Positions 48,789-56,815 of a stretch of DNA of 64,000 nt are shown here, piece by piece. The stretch lies in NCBI RefSeq assembly GCF_000264945.2, contig NZ_CP013070.1:248001-312000 (forward strand), in the 5' to 3' direction. Each line of letters opens with the position of its first letter. The stretch's first letter is position 1. The stretch comes from Sphingobium indicum B90A (GTDB taxonomy: Bacteria > Pseudomonadota > Alphaproteobacteria > Sphingomonadales > Sphingomonadaceae). A program made the translations under genes and the position numbers. Under the pieces are notes generated by a model that was not told the origin of the DNA, ran no database searches, and saw only the letters and a program-made list of their open reading frames with translations.

Positions 48789-49691
48789 ATGGGAACGACA
48801 TCGCCGCCCGCCAAGGATCTGCCCCGTGAGGCGGTGCTGATCGTCAATGTGCATTCCCGCCGGGGGGAGGCCCTGTTCAAGGACGCCAGGACCAGGCTGG
48901 AGGAAGCGGGACTGCGCCTGATCGCCGCGCATGCGGTGAGGGAGCCGGAACGATTGCAGGAAACAGTGCGCGATGCCGTCGCGGACGGCGCGCCGATGGT
49001 GATCGTCGGCGGCGGCGACGGATCGCTTTCCGGGACAGTCGACGAACTGGTGGGCAAGGATTGCGTCTTCGGCGTGTTGCCGCTGGGCACCGCGAACAGT
49101 TTTGCGCGCACCCTGGGCATACCGCTCGACCTGGAGGGGGCGGTGGCGGCCATATCCAGCGGCCGCCGACGGCGCATCGACCTGGGCATGATCGACCGGG
49201 ACTATTTCGTGAATGCGGCCTCGCTGGGCCTGTCGCCCCGGATCGGGGAGACGGTGCCGCACAAGCTGAAGCGCTATCTGGGACGGATCGGCTATCTGCT
49301 CTGGGCGGTCAAATGCTCCATAGGGTTTCGCGCTTTCCGGCTGATGCTGGACGATGGGATCAGGCAGCGCCGGATGTGGGCGACGGAGGTGCGCATCCTC
49401 AACGGCCCCTATCATGGCGGAGTGGAACTGTCCGACCAGGCCGCTGTGGACACGGGGGAAATCGTGGTCCAGGCGGTGGTGGGCCGCAGCCATGCGCGGC
49501 TCGCCTGGGACTGGTACGCCAAATTCTTCAAGCTGCGCGACCGGGACGCGCAGACGGAGGAGTTTCGCGGCAAGGCTTTCCGGATCGAAACGGTGCCGCC
49601 GCAGCGCATCTCCATCGACGGCGAGGTGCTGGCGAAGACGCCCGCGACAATCAGGATCGCGCCGGGAGCGGTGGATGTGGCCGTGCCCTGA
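48789..49691 (+). CDS. Diacylglycerol kinase-fold lipid kinase (first of two)
   Basis: 300 residues. DAGK catalytic domain: nucleotide motif MVIVGGGDGSLSGTVDELVG, then LPLGTANSFARTLGIPLDLE, and the C-terminal domain with SIDGEVLAKTPA. The fold is shared by YegS, DgkB, sphingosine and ceramide kinases; substrate not assignable from sequence. A second, distant paralogue is at 55550-56518. Confidence 0.87.
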   Translation: MGTTSPPAKDLPREAVLIVNVHSRRGEALFKDARTRLEEAGLRLIAAHAVREPERLQETVRDAVADGAPMVIVGGGDGSLSGTVDELVGKDCVFGVLPLGTANSFARTLGIPLDLEGAVAAISSGRRRRIDLGMIDRDYFVNAASLGLSPRIGETVPHKLKRYLGRIGYLLWAVKCSIGFRAFRLMLDDGIRQRRMWATEVRILNGPYHGGVELSDQAAVDTGEIVVQAVVGRSHARLAWDWYAKFFKLRDRDAQTEEFRGKAFRIETVPPQRISIDGEVLAKTPATIRIAPGAVDVAVP

Positions 49692-49737
49692 GCGAGACAA
49701 TTTAATTGCCCGGAAATGGCCCAATTGCAGGCGTCAA

Positions 49738-49866
49738 ATCCTCCCTGCGCGAAGCATGGGGAGGGGGACCAGCCGTAGGCTGGTGGAGGGGAAATTCGAA
49801 GATCGCGCCATTTCCCCTCCACCATGCTTCGCATGGTCCCCCTCCCCACCTCCCGATGGGGAGGAA
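49738..49866. repeat. Palindromic element family C
   Basis: ~129-bp imperfect palindrome with arms around GGGGACCAGCCGTAGGCTGG and CCATGCTTCGCATGGTCCCC and shared outer parts GGTGGAGGGGAAA/TTTCCCCTCCACC. Each arm holds its own hairpin, so the design equals family B with a different sequence. It lies in the 403-bp gap between two genes, which also holds family A copy 2. Confidence 0.75.
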
Positions 49867-49929
49867 TAGGATAGGTCCGCTAACCACGCAAATCGACCAG
49901 CCGGTAAATTCCGAATTCGACCGCCGACT

Positions 49930-50096
49930 AGGGTGTGTCGGGATTCAGTTCAGGGCGCGGCGAAAATAGTGGATTTCGAGAACCTCGAAACGAGGCGCGT
50001 GACTCGTTTCGACGCAGCGTACTTCAGTACGTGAGCACCGGAAGCGCAGAAAGCCGCTATTTGCAGCCCGCCATGGACTGAATCCCCATACGCCCT
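49930..50096. repeat. Palindromic element family A, copy 2
   Basis: 167-bp element, outer 20-bp arms (49930-49949 with 50077-50096) pairing with one mismatch and two G-T wobbles. The same body as copy 1, with the inner hairpin at 50018-50031. It contains an extra perfect 10-bp hairpin TCGAAACGAG/CTCGTTTCGA (49985-50012) absent from copy 1. The right arm overlaps the stop codon of the GNAT gene. Confidence 0.88.
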
Positions 50097-51252
50097 AAAG
50101 CGCCTTCTCATATAGCTGATAGACCTTGTTCACCTTGCTCTCGATGGCGTCGGCGATGGCGTTCATGCCCTGATTGTCGTCCAGCACCCAGCCGATCTCG
50201 CCCCTGGTCGCGCCATAATTGGCGATGGCGGCGCGGCGGATATATTCGATCATCATGAAGGCGAGCTGGCTCGCCAGGCGCGACGATTGCAGCCGCTGCA
50301 CCACGCCCATCAGCGGCACCCGCATGGTCCGCACCTGGGGCTTGCGCAGCCACCAGAGCAGCTTCGCCCAGCCGAAGGGGAAGAGCGAGCCGTTGAGCGG
50401 CGCTATCGCCTCATTGAGGTCGGGCAGCGTCATCATGAACGCCACCGGCTCCCCTTTCAGTTCCGCGATCATGATCAGGTCGTTGAACACGATGGGCTTC
50501 AACTGCTTGCCGAAATGCGCGACTTCCTCGTCGGTGATCGGCACGAAGCCCCAATTATTGCCCCAGGCGTCGTTCAATATGGCCAGGATGATCGCCGCCT
50601 CGCTGTCGAATTTCGACTTGTCGACCTTGCGGATGCGGATGCGTTCATTCTTCTCGCCCGACTGGACGATGCGCTGGATCAGCGGCGGGAAGGGCTGGGT
50701 GATGTCCAGTTCATAGGTTTTGAGCTGCTTGACCGGGCTATAGCCCGCGCCTTCGACCATGGCCTGATATTCGGGCCTGGCATGGCCCATCATCACCGTC
50801 GGCCTGTGGTCGAAGCCCTGTATCAGCAGCCCCGGCTCCTCCCATATGGACAGCGAGATCGGACCCAGGGCGCGGATCATGCCCTTGGCGCGCAGCCATC
50901 CCTCCGCCGTCGCGATCAATGCCGCGCCGGTTTCGGCGTCCTCCGCCTCGAACAGGCCGAAATTGCCCGTGCCCGGTCCCATGCCCTGTTCGGCGGGCTG
51001 GGCCAGCGCCAGATGATCGAGGTGGGCCGACACGCGCCCGACCACCCTGCCGCCGCGGCGCGCCAGGAAATATTGCGCCTCCGCATGACCGAAAAAGGGG
51101 TTCTTGCCCGGCGTGATCAGGCTGTAGACCTCATCCTTCAGCGGCGGCACCCAATGGGGATCGTCGGCATAAAGCCGCCAGGGCAGGTCCACGAAAGCCT
51201 TGCGGTCCGCCTTGGACATGACGGGGGTGATCACCAGTTCGTTATTGGCCAC
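50095..51252 (-). CDS. Large GNAT-type N-acyltransferase-like protein
   Basis: 385 residues, begins ANNELVITPVMSKADRKAFV and is rich in aromatic residues, with no membrane helices. The second half (residues ~235-385) has the acyl-CoA N-acyltransferase fold pattern. From memory, this type includes the bacterial ceramide synthase bCerS of Caulobacter; that assignment is a hypothesis here. Supporting context: a fatty acid desaturase is divergent from it and two DAGK-fold lipid kinases are near. Confidence 0.7.
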   Translation of the reverse strand: MANNELVITPVMSKADRKAFVDLPWRLYADDPHWVPPLKDEVYSLITPGKNPFFGHAEAQYFLARRGGRVVGRVSAHLDHLALAQPAEQGMGPGTGNFGLFEAEDAETGAALIATAEGWLRAKGMIRALGPISLSIWEEPGLLIQGFDHRPTVMMGHARPEYQAMVEGAGYSPVKQLKTYELDITQPFPPLIQRIVQSGEKNERIRIRKVDKSKFDSEAAIILAILNDAWGNNWGFVPITDEEVAHFGKQLKPIVFNDLIMIAELKGEPVAFMMTLPDLNEAIAPLNGSLFPFGWAKLLWWLRKPQVRTMRVPLMGVVQRLQSSRLASQLAFMMIEYIRRAAIANYGATRGEIGWVLDDNQGMNAIADAIESKVNKVYQLYEKAL

Positions 51253-51349
51253 GGCGGGGGGAGCTTTCGCAAGAGCAGGGGAGTTGGATCAGGACGGATC
51301 GTCGCTTGTTTCGGGAATGTCAATCGGGACATGAACGGATCGGATCGGG

Positions 51350-51365
51350 ATGACGAAATCGTCAT
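51350..51365. promoter_or_regulatory. Dyad in the divergent GNAT/desaturase spacer
   Basis: Perfect palindrome ATGACGA-AA-TCGTCAT between two divergent genes, ~46 bp from the desaturase ATG. It looks like an operator for a dimeric regulator. Confidence 0.4.
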
Positions 51366-51410
51366 GTTGCTGCCCCAATTGCAGCGCATTTACCCTTTAG
51401 GAACCACGGT

Positions 51411-52478
51411 ATGACTGTGCACGATCCCCTTATTGCAGCCGCGTCGCGGACGCGAAGCGCGATCCCCGACGATGCGGCGATGCTGCGCGCGGCGGCCGAC
51501 CTGACCCGCGAACTGTCGACGGCGCGGCCCGCCATCTATTGGCCCGACATGCTGGCTTCGGCCATTGTCGGCTATGCGGCGCTGGCCGGGGCGATCCTGA
51601 CCGACAATAGCGCGCTCATGCTGGCGTTCGGACTGGCGGCGATGCTGGCGCTCTATCGCGCCGCGAGCTTCATCCATGAACTGACCCATATCCGCAAGGG
51701 CGCGCTGCCCGGCTTCCGCTTCGGCTGGAACCTGATCGTCGGCATTCCGCTGATGATCCCCAGCTTCATGTATGAGGAAGTGCATACGCAGCATCATGCC
51801 CGCACCCGCTACGGCACGGCGAGCGATCCGGAATATCTGCCGCTGGCGCTGATGAAGCCCTGGTCGCTGCCCTTGTTCATCCTGGTGGCGTCGCTGGCCC
51901 CCGTCGGCCTGATCCTGCGCTTCGGCCTGCTGACGCCGCTCGGCCTGGTCGCCCCGCCGCTGCGGCGAAGGATCGTGGCGGAATTTTCCGCGCTTTCCAT
52001 CAACCCCGCCTATCGCCGCCGCGCGCCGGAGGGGGATTTCGCTCGCCAATGGGCCTGGCAGGAAGCGGGCGCCAGCCTCTTTGCCCTGGCGTTGGTCGGC
52101 AGCGTCTTCGCCTTCGGGTGGAAGCCGCTGCTCACCTATATCGCCGTGCATGCGGGCATGACCGTCATCAACCAGCTTCGCACGCTGGTCGCGCATCTCT
52201 GGGAAAATGAGGGCGATGCGATGACCGTCACCGCGCAATATCTGGATTCGGTGAACGTGCCGCCGCCATCGCCCTTCGCGGCGATCTGGGCGCCGGTGGG
52301 CCTGCGCTATCACGCGCTGCACCACCTGCTGCCGAGCGTGCCCTATCATGCGCTGGGCGAGGCGCATAAGCGGCTGGTCGCAACGCTGGCGAGCGATTCG
52401 CCCTATCATCGGGGCAATTACCCCGGCATGTGGCCGCTGGTCGGGAAGATAGCGCGTTCGACGATGGGGAAGCGCTAA
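51411..52478 (+). CDS. Membrane fatty acid desaturase/hydroxylase family protein
   Basis: 355 residues, about four to six hydrophobic helices. The three histidine boxes are HELTH (in AASFIHELTHIRKG), HTQHHARTR, and HALHHLLP with the extra H earlier in HLWENEGD, the non-heme di-iron layout of acyl-lipid desaturases and hydroxylases. Substrate unknown. Confidence 0.87.
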   Translation: MTVHDPLIAAASRTRSAIPDDAAMLRAAADLTRELSTARPAIYWPDMLASAIVGYAALAGAILTDNSALMLAFGLAAMLALYRAASFIHELTHIRKGALPGFRFGWNLIVGIPLMIPSFMYEEVHTQHHARTRYGTASDPEYLPLALMKPWSLPLFILVASLAPVGLILRFGLLTPLGLVAPPLRRRIVAEFSALSINPAYRRRAPEGDFARQWAWQEAGASLFALALVGSVFAFGWKPLLTYIAVHAGMTVINQLRTLVAHLWENEGDAMTVTAQYLDSVNVPPPSPFAAIWAPVGLRYHALHHLLPSVPYHALGEAHKRLVATLASDSPYHRGNYPGMWPLVGKIARSTMGKR

Positions 52479-52486
52479 CTCCAAAT

Positions 52487-52573
52487 GTGCTCCCGCGAAG
52501 GCAGGAGCCCAGTTCCGCCGTTTCGGAAACAACGCGACGCCTGGGCTCTCATGAGCGCCTCCGCAGGAGCGGG
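52487..52573. repeat. REP-like palindrome after the desaturase gene
   Basis: TGCTCCCGCGAAGGCAGGAG followed by CCCAG, then CTGGGCTC and CGCCTCCGCAGGAGC, an imperfect inverted pair in the convergent spacer to lptG. Confidence 0.6.
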
Positions 52574-52584
52574 GAGTCGAGCTA

Positions 52585-53688
52585 CTATTCTTCCGTCCGG
52601 AACAGCACCGTTTCGCCTACCAGCAGGAACAGCAGGAACGGCGCCCATGCCGCCAGGAAGGGCGGATAGGCCCCCAGATTGCCCATGGCGAGCGAGAAAT
52701 TGTCCGCCACGAAATAGGCGAAGCCCAGCGCCATCCCCAACACGGCGCGCACGAACAACTGCCCCGACCGCGCCAGGCCGAAGGCGGCCACGGAACCCAA
52801 AATCGGCATCAGCAGCGCCGACAAGGGCCCCGACAGCTTGTGCCAGAGGCTGCCCTCCAGTTCGGCGGTGGGGCGGCCGGCGTCGTGCAGGTCGCTGATC
52901 GCCGCCTGCAACTGGCTGAAGGTGAGCGCGTCCGGATCGACCTTCGCCAGGGTGAACTGATCGGGCCTTATGTCGCGGCCGAAGCGGACGGTGCCGATCT
53001 GCCGTTCCGTCCCCCGCGCCACGTCGAACTGCCGCGCATCCTCCAGCACCCAGCTTCTGGTCGAAGCGTCATAATGGCCCCTGGGCGCCTGGACGATGGT
53101 GGTCAGCGTGTTGTTGATCCGGTTGAATATCTCCACCTTGCGGAGCTGGACCGCCGTCCCCCGCCCGGCGACAATGGCTGCCGTCACCAGATTGTTGCCG
53201 TCGCGCACCCATGGGCTGGCCTTGACGCCGGTTTCGGGGGGCAGGGGGCCGTAATCCACCGCCTGCCAGGCGGAAAGCCGGGCGGTCGACCGCGCCACGA
53301 TCCGCTCGTTGAAGGCATAGCTGATCAGCGCCACGCCCAGCGCCGCGGCCAGCAGGGGCGCCAATATCTGATGCGCCGACAGCCCCGCCGCCTTCATCGA
53401 TATGATCTCGCTGTTCTGATTGAGGCTGGCCAGCATGATCAGCGTGCCGAGCAGCACGGAAAAGGGCAGGAACCGCGCCACGATCTGCGGCGCGCGCAGG
53501 GCCACATAATGCCACAGTTGCGCATCGCCATTGCCGGCATAGGCCAGGATGTCGCCCGATTCGCCCAGCAGGTCCAGCGTCTGGAGCACCGCGACCAGCA
53601 TCGCCAGCACCGCGAAGGTCCGGGTCAGGAACAGCCGCGCCATGTACCAGCCAAGCTGGCGCGAGGGGAAGAAGTTGAACTGATGCAT
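52585..53688 (-). CDS. lptG: LPS export ABC transporter permease LptG
   Basis: 367 residues, YjgP/YjgQ family: three N-terminal helices (RLFLTRTFAVLAMLVAVLQT), a periplasmic jellyroll domain (~135-260), and three C-terminal helices ending LFLLVGETVLFRTEE. It works with LptF and LptB to extract lipopolysaccharide from the inner membrane. It begins 3 nt after lptF. The LptG assignment follows gene order. Confidence 0.9.
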   Translation of the reverse strand: MHQFNFFPSRQLGWYMARLFLTRTFAVLAMLVAVLQTLDLLGESGDILAYAGNGDAQLWHYVALRAPQIVARFLPFSVLLGTLIMLASLNQNSEIISMKAAGLSAHQILAPLLAAALGVALISYAFNERIVARSTARLSAWQAVDYGPLPPETGVKASPWVRDGNNLVTAAIVAGRGTAVQLRKVEIFNRINNTLTTIVQAPRGHYDASTRSWVLEDARQFDVARGTERQIGTVRFGRDIRPDQFTLAKVDPDALTFSQLQAAISDLHDAGRPTAELEGSLWHKLSGPLSALLMPILGSVAAFGLARSGQLFVRAVLGMALGFAYFVADNFSLAMGNLGAYPPFLAAWAPFLLFLLVGETVLFRTEE

Positions 53689-53691
53689 GGG

Positions 53692-54915
53692 TCAGGCGGC
53701 TCCTTCCGCCAGGGTTTCCGCCCTCGGCCGCCGCCGGCGGACAAGGCCGATCAGCCGCAGGAACTGCTTGGCGATCTTGGCGAAGGCATATTCCAGCGCG
53801 GCGATCGGCTGGCCGCCGGGCCGGTGCGCGATCACATGGTACATCCACAGGATCAGCCCCGCGAACAGCAGGAACGGTCCCCATAGCGCGATGATCGGGT
53901 CGATCCTGCCCAGCGATCCCACGCCCTGCCCATATTCGTTGACCTTGTGATAGGTCACGATGAACACGATGGAAAGGAACACGCCGAGCGCGGAAGTCGA
54001 CCGTTTCGGCGGAATCGCGAAGGCGAGCGCGGCCAGCGGCAGCAGCAGCATCATCGCCACCTCCACCATGCGGAAATGGAAATTGGCGCGGATTTCATTG
54101 CGCAGCTTTTCGGGCGTGGCCGGATCATGGCCGATCGTCACCAGTTCGGGGATGGTCTTTTCCCGATCCACGTCGCGGCCGCGAAACCGCTCTATCTGCG
54201 GCAGGTCGATGGGCAGGTCGTGGCTGGAAAAGGACAGGATTCGCGGCGATTTATACTTGGGCGCATCGTTTACCAGCACGCCGTCGCGCAGGCGGAAGAT
54301 GATGGTGTCGGGGTCGTCCGTCGCCAGAAACTCGCCCTGCGCCGCCGTCACCGCCACGGTCTGCCCGTCCTTGCCCACGGCGCGCACGAAGATGCCCTGG
54401 AGGTTGCGCCCCTCGTCCAGGCTGCGCTCTATCCGCAGGGTCATGCGCTTGCCCAGATTGGTGAACTCGCCCACCTTGATCGACGCCCCCAGCGCGCCCG
54501 ACCGCAGCTCGAACCGCAACGCCTCATAGGCATGGCGGGACAGCGGCTGGACGAAGCCGACAATGCCGAAGTTCAGCAGCGCCAGCGCGATCGCAAACAT
54601 ATAGGGGACGCGCAGCAGCCGGCCGTAGGACAGGCCGACCGCCCGCATCACGTCCAGTTCCGACGACAGCGCCAGCTTCCGGAAGGCGAGCAAAATCCCC
54701 AGCATCAGGCCGATGGGAATGCCCAGCGACAGATATTCGGGCATCATGTTCGCCAGCATTCGCCATACGACGCTGACCGGCCCGCCCTCCGCCGCGACGA
54801 AGTCGAACAGGCTCAGCATCTTGTCGAGCACCAGCAGCATGGCCGAGATCACCAGCGTCCCCAGCATGGGCAGGGCGATCAGGCGGGCGAGATATCTGTC
54901 GGTGGCGGTCAGCAT
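53692..54915 (-). CDS. lptF: LPS export ABC transporter permease LptF
   Basis: 407 residues from ATG 54915 (MLTATDRYLARLIALPMLGT); upstream ATGs at 54936 and 54981 would add residues without family character. Same architecture as LptG: helix triplet, periplasmic beta-jellyroll (VGEFTNLGKRMTLRIERSLD) and helix triplet. The C-terminus is Arg-rich and longer than usual (RLIGLVRRRRPRAETLAEGA). Confidence 0.9.
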   Translation of the reverse strand: MLTATDRYLARLIALPMLGTLVISAMLLVLDKMLSLFDFVAAEGGPVSVVWRMLANMMPEYLSLGIPIGLMLGILLAFRKLALSSELDVMRAVGLSYGRLLRVPYMFAIALALLNFGIVGFVQPLSRHAYEALRFELRSGALGASIKVGEFTNLGKRMTLRIERSLDEGRNLQGIFVRAVGKDGQTVAVTAAQGEFLATDDPDTIIFRLRDGVLVNDAPKYKSPRILSFSSHDLPIDLPQIERFRGRDVDREKTIPELVTIGHDPATPEKLRNEIRANFHFRMVEVAMMLLLPLAALAFAIPPKRSTSALGVFLSIVFIVTYHKVNEYGQGVGSLGRIDPIIALWGPFLLFAGLILWMYHVIAHRPGGQPIAALEYAFAKIAKQFLRLIGLVRRRRPRAETLAEGAA

Positions 54916-55045
54916 TTCTCTATGTGGTCGTCCCATCACCATGATTTGGCCGCAAACCCCGCCCATATGCGAGTCAGGCAAGTTGCGGGGCGAACAGGGG
55001 CTCGCCGTCCGGTGTCACCGGGCGGCTATAGCTTCACGGAGTTGG

Positions 55046-55540
55046 ATGGTCATGTTCAAAGTTGCAATGGGTCTGATGTCGGCAGGGGCGTTGTTCGCCG
55101 TCGCGCCGGCCCTGGCCCATGGTATGGAGATCGGCAACGACCTGGAACGCTGCTCTGCGGACGCCAAGGGCCCGGCGGTTCTGGTAGACGTGCGCGGCTT
55201 TGCCGCCTCGACCGGCAAGGTGCGCGTGCAATCCTATCCCGCCACCAAGGCCGCATGGCTGGCCAAGGGCGAATGGCTGGGCCGCATCGACGTGCCGGTG
55301 AAGGCCAGCAATGGCGCCATGCGCTTCTGCATGCCGGTGCCGCAGCCCGGCCGCTACGGCATCGCCGTGCGCCACGACCGCGACGGCAACGGCAAGACGG
55401 ATATTTCGCGCGACGGCGGCGGATTTTCCAACAATCCGTCGATCAACATCTTCAACCTGGGCAAGCCGGGGGTCGAAAAGGCCGCCTTCTATGCGGGGCC
55501 GGGCGTGACGAAGATCACCATCAACCTCAAATATATGTGA
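55046..55540 (+). CDS. DUF2141 exported protein
   Basis: 164 residues with a signal peptide (FKVAMGLMSAGALFAVAPAL) and one DUF2141 domain: KVRVQSYPATKAAWLAKGEW, a C-terminal region with YGIAVRHDRDGNGKTD and NPSINIFNLGKP. A DxDxNGK calcium-like loop is visible (DRDGNGKTD). Function unknown. Start ATG 55046 (GGAG 4 nt before) or 55052. 9 nt upstream of the lipid-kinase gene, so they form an operon. Confidence 0.85.
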   Translation: MVMFKVAMGLMSAGALFAVAPALAHGMEIGNDLERCSADAKGPAVLVDVRGFAASTGKVRVQSYPATKAAWLAKGEWLGRIDVPVKASNGAMRFCMPVPQPGRYGIAVRHDRDGNGKTDISRDGGGFSNNPSINIFNLGKPGVEKAAFYAGPGVTKITINLKYM

Positions 55541-55549
55541 TCCCCCGCC

Positions 55550-56518
55550 ATGGTCCGCGTCGCCCTTCTGTCCAATCCCAAGTCCACGGGCAACCGGCAG
55601 ACGCTTCCGCGCGTGCGCAGCTATTGCGCCAGCAATCCCGACATCTTCCATTATGAGGTGGAGCATGTCGAACAGATCGGCCGGGCGCTGCAGACCATCG
55701 CCCGCGTCGATCCTGTCGTCATCGTCATCAACGGCGGCGACGGCACGGTGCAGGCGGCGCTGACGGAACTGTACCAGGGCGAGCATTTCAAGGGCCGCGT
55801 GCCGCCGATCGCGGTGCTGCCCAACGGCAAGACCAACCTGATCGCGCTGGACCTGGGCATCCATGGCGATCCGATCAAGGCGCTGGAGAGGATCGTCCAG
55901 ATCGCCAAGGCGGGCGTCGACGACCATGTCGTGGCGCGGGAGCTGATCGCCCTGTCGGACGGGCAGGCGGAAAGCCGGCCGGTGCTGGGCATGTTCCTGG
56001 GGGGGGCGGGCCTAGCCGACTACATGCTCTATTGCCGCAACCAGATCTATCCGCTGGGCCTGTCCAACGGCCTCAGCCATTTCCTGACGGTGATCGCGGT
56101 GCTGGTGTCGCTGATCTTCGGCATCCGCGCCCGATTCCTGCCGCAATCCAGCCGGCCGGTGCGCATATCCCTGATCCGCGACGGGCAGTTGGCGGGGCGC
56201 TTCGCGGTGCTGATCGTGACCACCCTGGAACGATTGCTGCTGGGCGTGCAGCCGGGGGACAGCCGGCGCGGCAATATGAAGCTGATGGCGGTGGACCAGA
56301 GCCTGTCCGCCCTGCTGCGCCTGTTCTGGGCCAGCATCACCAGGCGCGTCGGCAAGTCGCAGATGCAGGGCATCCATCTGGAACAGGGCGACGTCATCCG
56401 CATAGAGGGCGACCATAGCAGCGTCATATTGGACGGCGAACTGTTCGAGGCGTCGGAAGGCAGGCCCATCGTGCTGCGTTCGACGCAACCCGTGCCTTTC
56501 CTGAGGTTGGCGGCGTAA
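55550..56518 (+). CDS. Diacylglycerol kinase-fold lipid kinase (second)
   Basis: 322 residues, N-terminal DAGK catalytic domain with VVIVINGGDGTVQAALTELY and VLPNGKTNLIALDLGI, and a C-terminal domain with VILDGELFEASEGRP. A hydrophobic stretch (FLTVIAVLVSLIFGI, residues ~178-192) may bind the membrane. It differs from the paralogue at 48789 by a longer centre. Co-transcribed with the DUF2141 gene. Lipid substrate unknown; ceramide-type kinases are one possibility in sphingolipid-making bacteria. Confidence 0.86.
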   Translation: MVRVALLSNPKSTGNRQTLPRVRSYCASNPDIFHYEVEHVEQIGRALQTIARVDPVVIVINGGDGTVQAALTELYQGEHFKGRVPPIAVLPNGKTNLIALDLGIHGDPIKALERIVQIAKAGVDDHVVARELIALSDGQAESRPVLGMFLGGAGLADYMLYCRNQIYPLGLSNGLSHFLTVIAVLVSLIFGIRARFLPQSSRPVRISLIRDGQLAGRFAVLIVTTLERLLLGVQPGDSRRGNMKLMAVDQSLSALLRLFWASITRRVGKSQMQGIHLEQGDVIRIEGDHSSVILDGELFEASEGRPIVLRSTQPVPFLRLAA

Positions 56519-56562
56519 GGGGGCGATCGGCCGTCATTCCCATCCTCGCCGCCGCGCGCTGC

Positions 56563-56595
56563 GCCTGCGGAGGATTTCATATGGAAATCCGCAGA
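56563..56595. repeat. Hairpin at the start of the metA leader
   Basis: CTGCGGAGGATTTC-ATATG-GAAATCCGCAG, a stem with a three-base bulge, ~45 nt after the lipid-kinase stop. It could be the terminator of the preceding operon or part of the metA leader. It also shows a strong SD and ATG for a 67-codon frame that lacks coding character. Confidence 0.5.
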
Positions 56596-56699
56596 CAAGC
56601 CTCCAAGTTTTCCTTTTCTCGGCGAAAGCAGCGGTTGCCAAACGACCGGCATCGCCCTATTGAGCGCACAGCATCAAGAGTTGGGGCGACGCCCAACGC

Positions 56700-56785
56700 C
56701 AACCTGCCGATCCGGGCAAGGTGGCACTCCGTCAAGGAGGATGTGGCCGATCCGGCAACCAAGCGGACCCAAGCCACATCGTGAA
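56700..56785 (+). promoter_or_regulatory. Structured metA leader, SAM-riboswitch-like candidate
   Basis: The leader carries a perfect 8-bp stem GATGTGGC/GCCACATC (56740-56747, 56773-56780) whose loop contains GGCAACC, and a hairpin CTCC-GTCAA-GGAG just upstream. GGCC...GGCAACC after a GTCAA hairpin resembles the cores of SAM-I/SAM-IV-type riboswitches. No SAM-II consensus is seen. The location before a methionine gene supports a SAM sensor; the class is unproven. Confidence 0.35.
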
Positions 56786-56815
56786 GCGTCGCTCCGCAAC
56801 GAGGAATGACGTGAC

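Noticed and set aside
53687..53950. Plus-strand open frames antisense to lptF/lptG
   Set aside because: They are mirror frames of conserved genes with no SD or conserved motif.
56581..56784. 67-codon frame with a good SD in the metA leader
   Set aside because: It has no recognisable coding character, and its SD/ATG are part of a hairpin. It could be a leader peptide, but nothing in its codons (no Met run) supports that.
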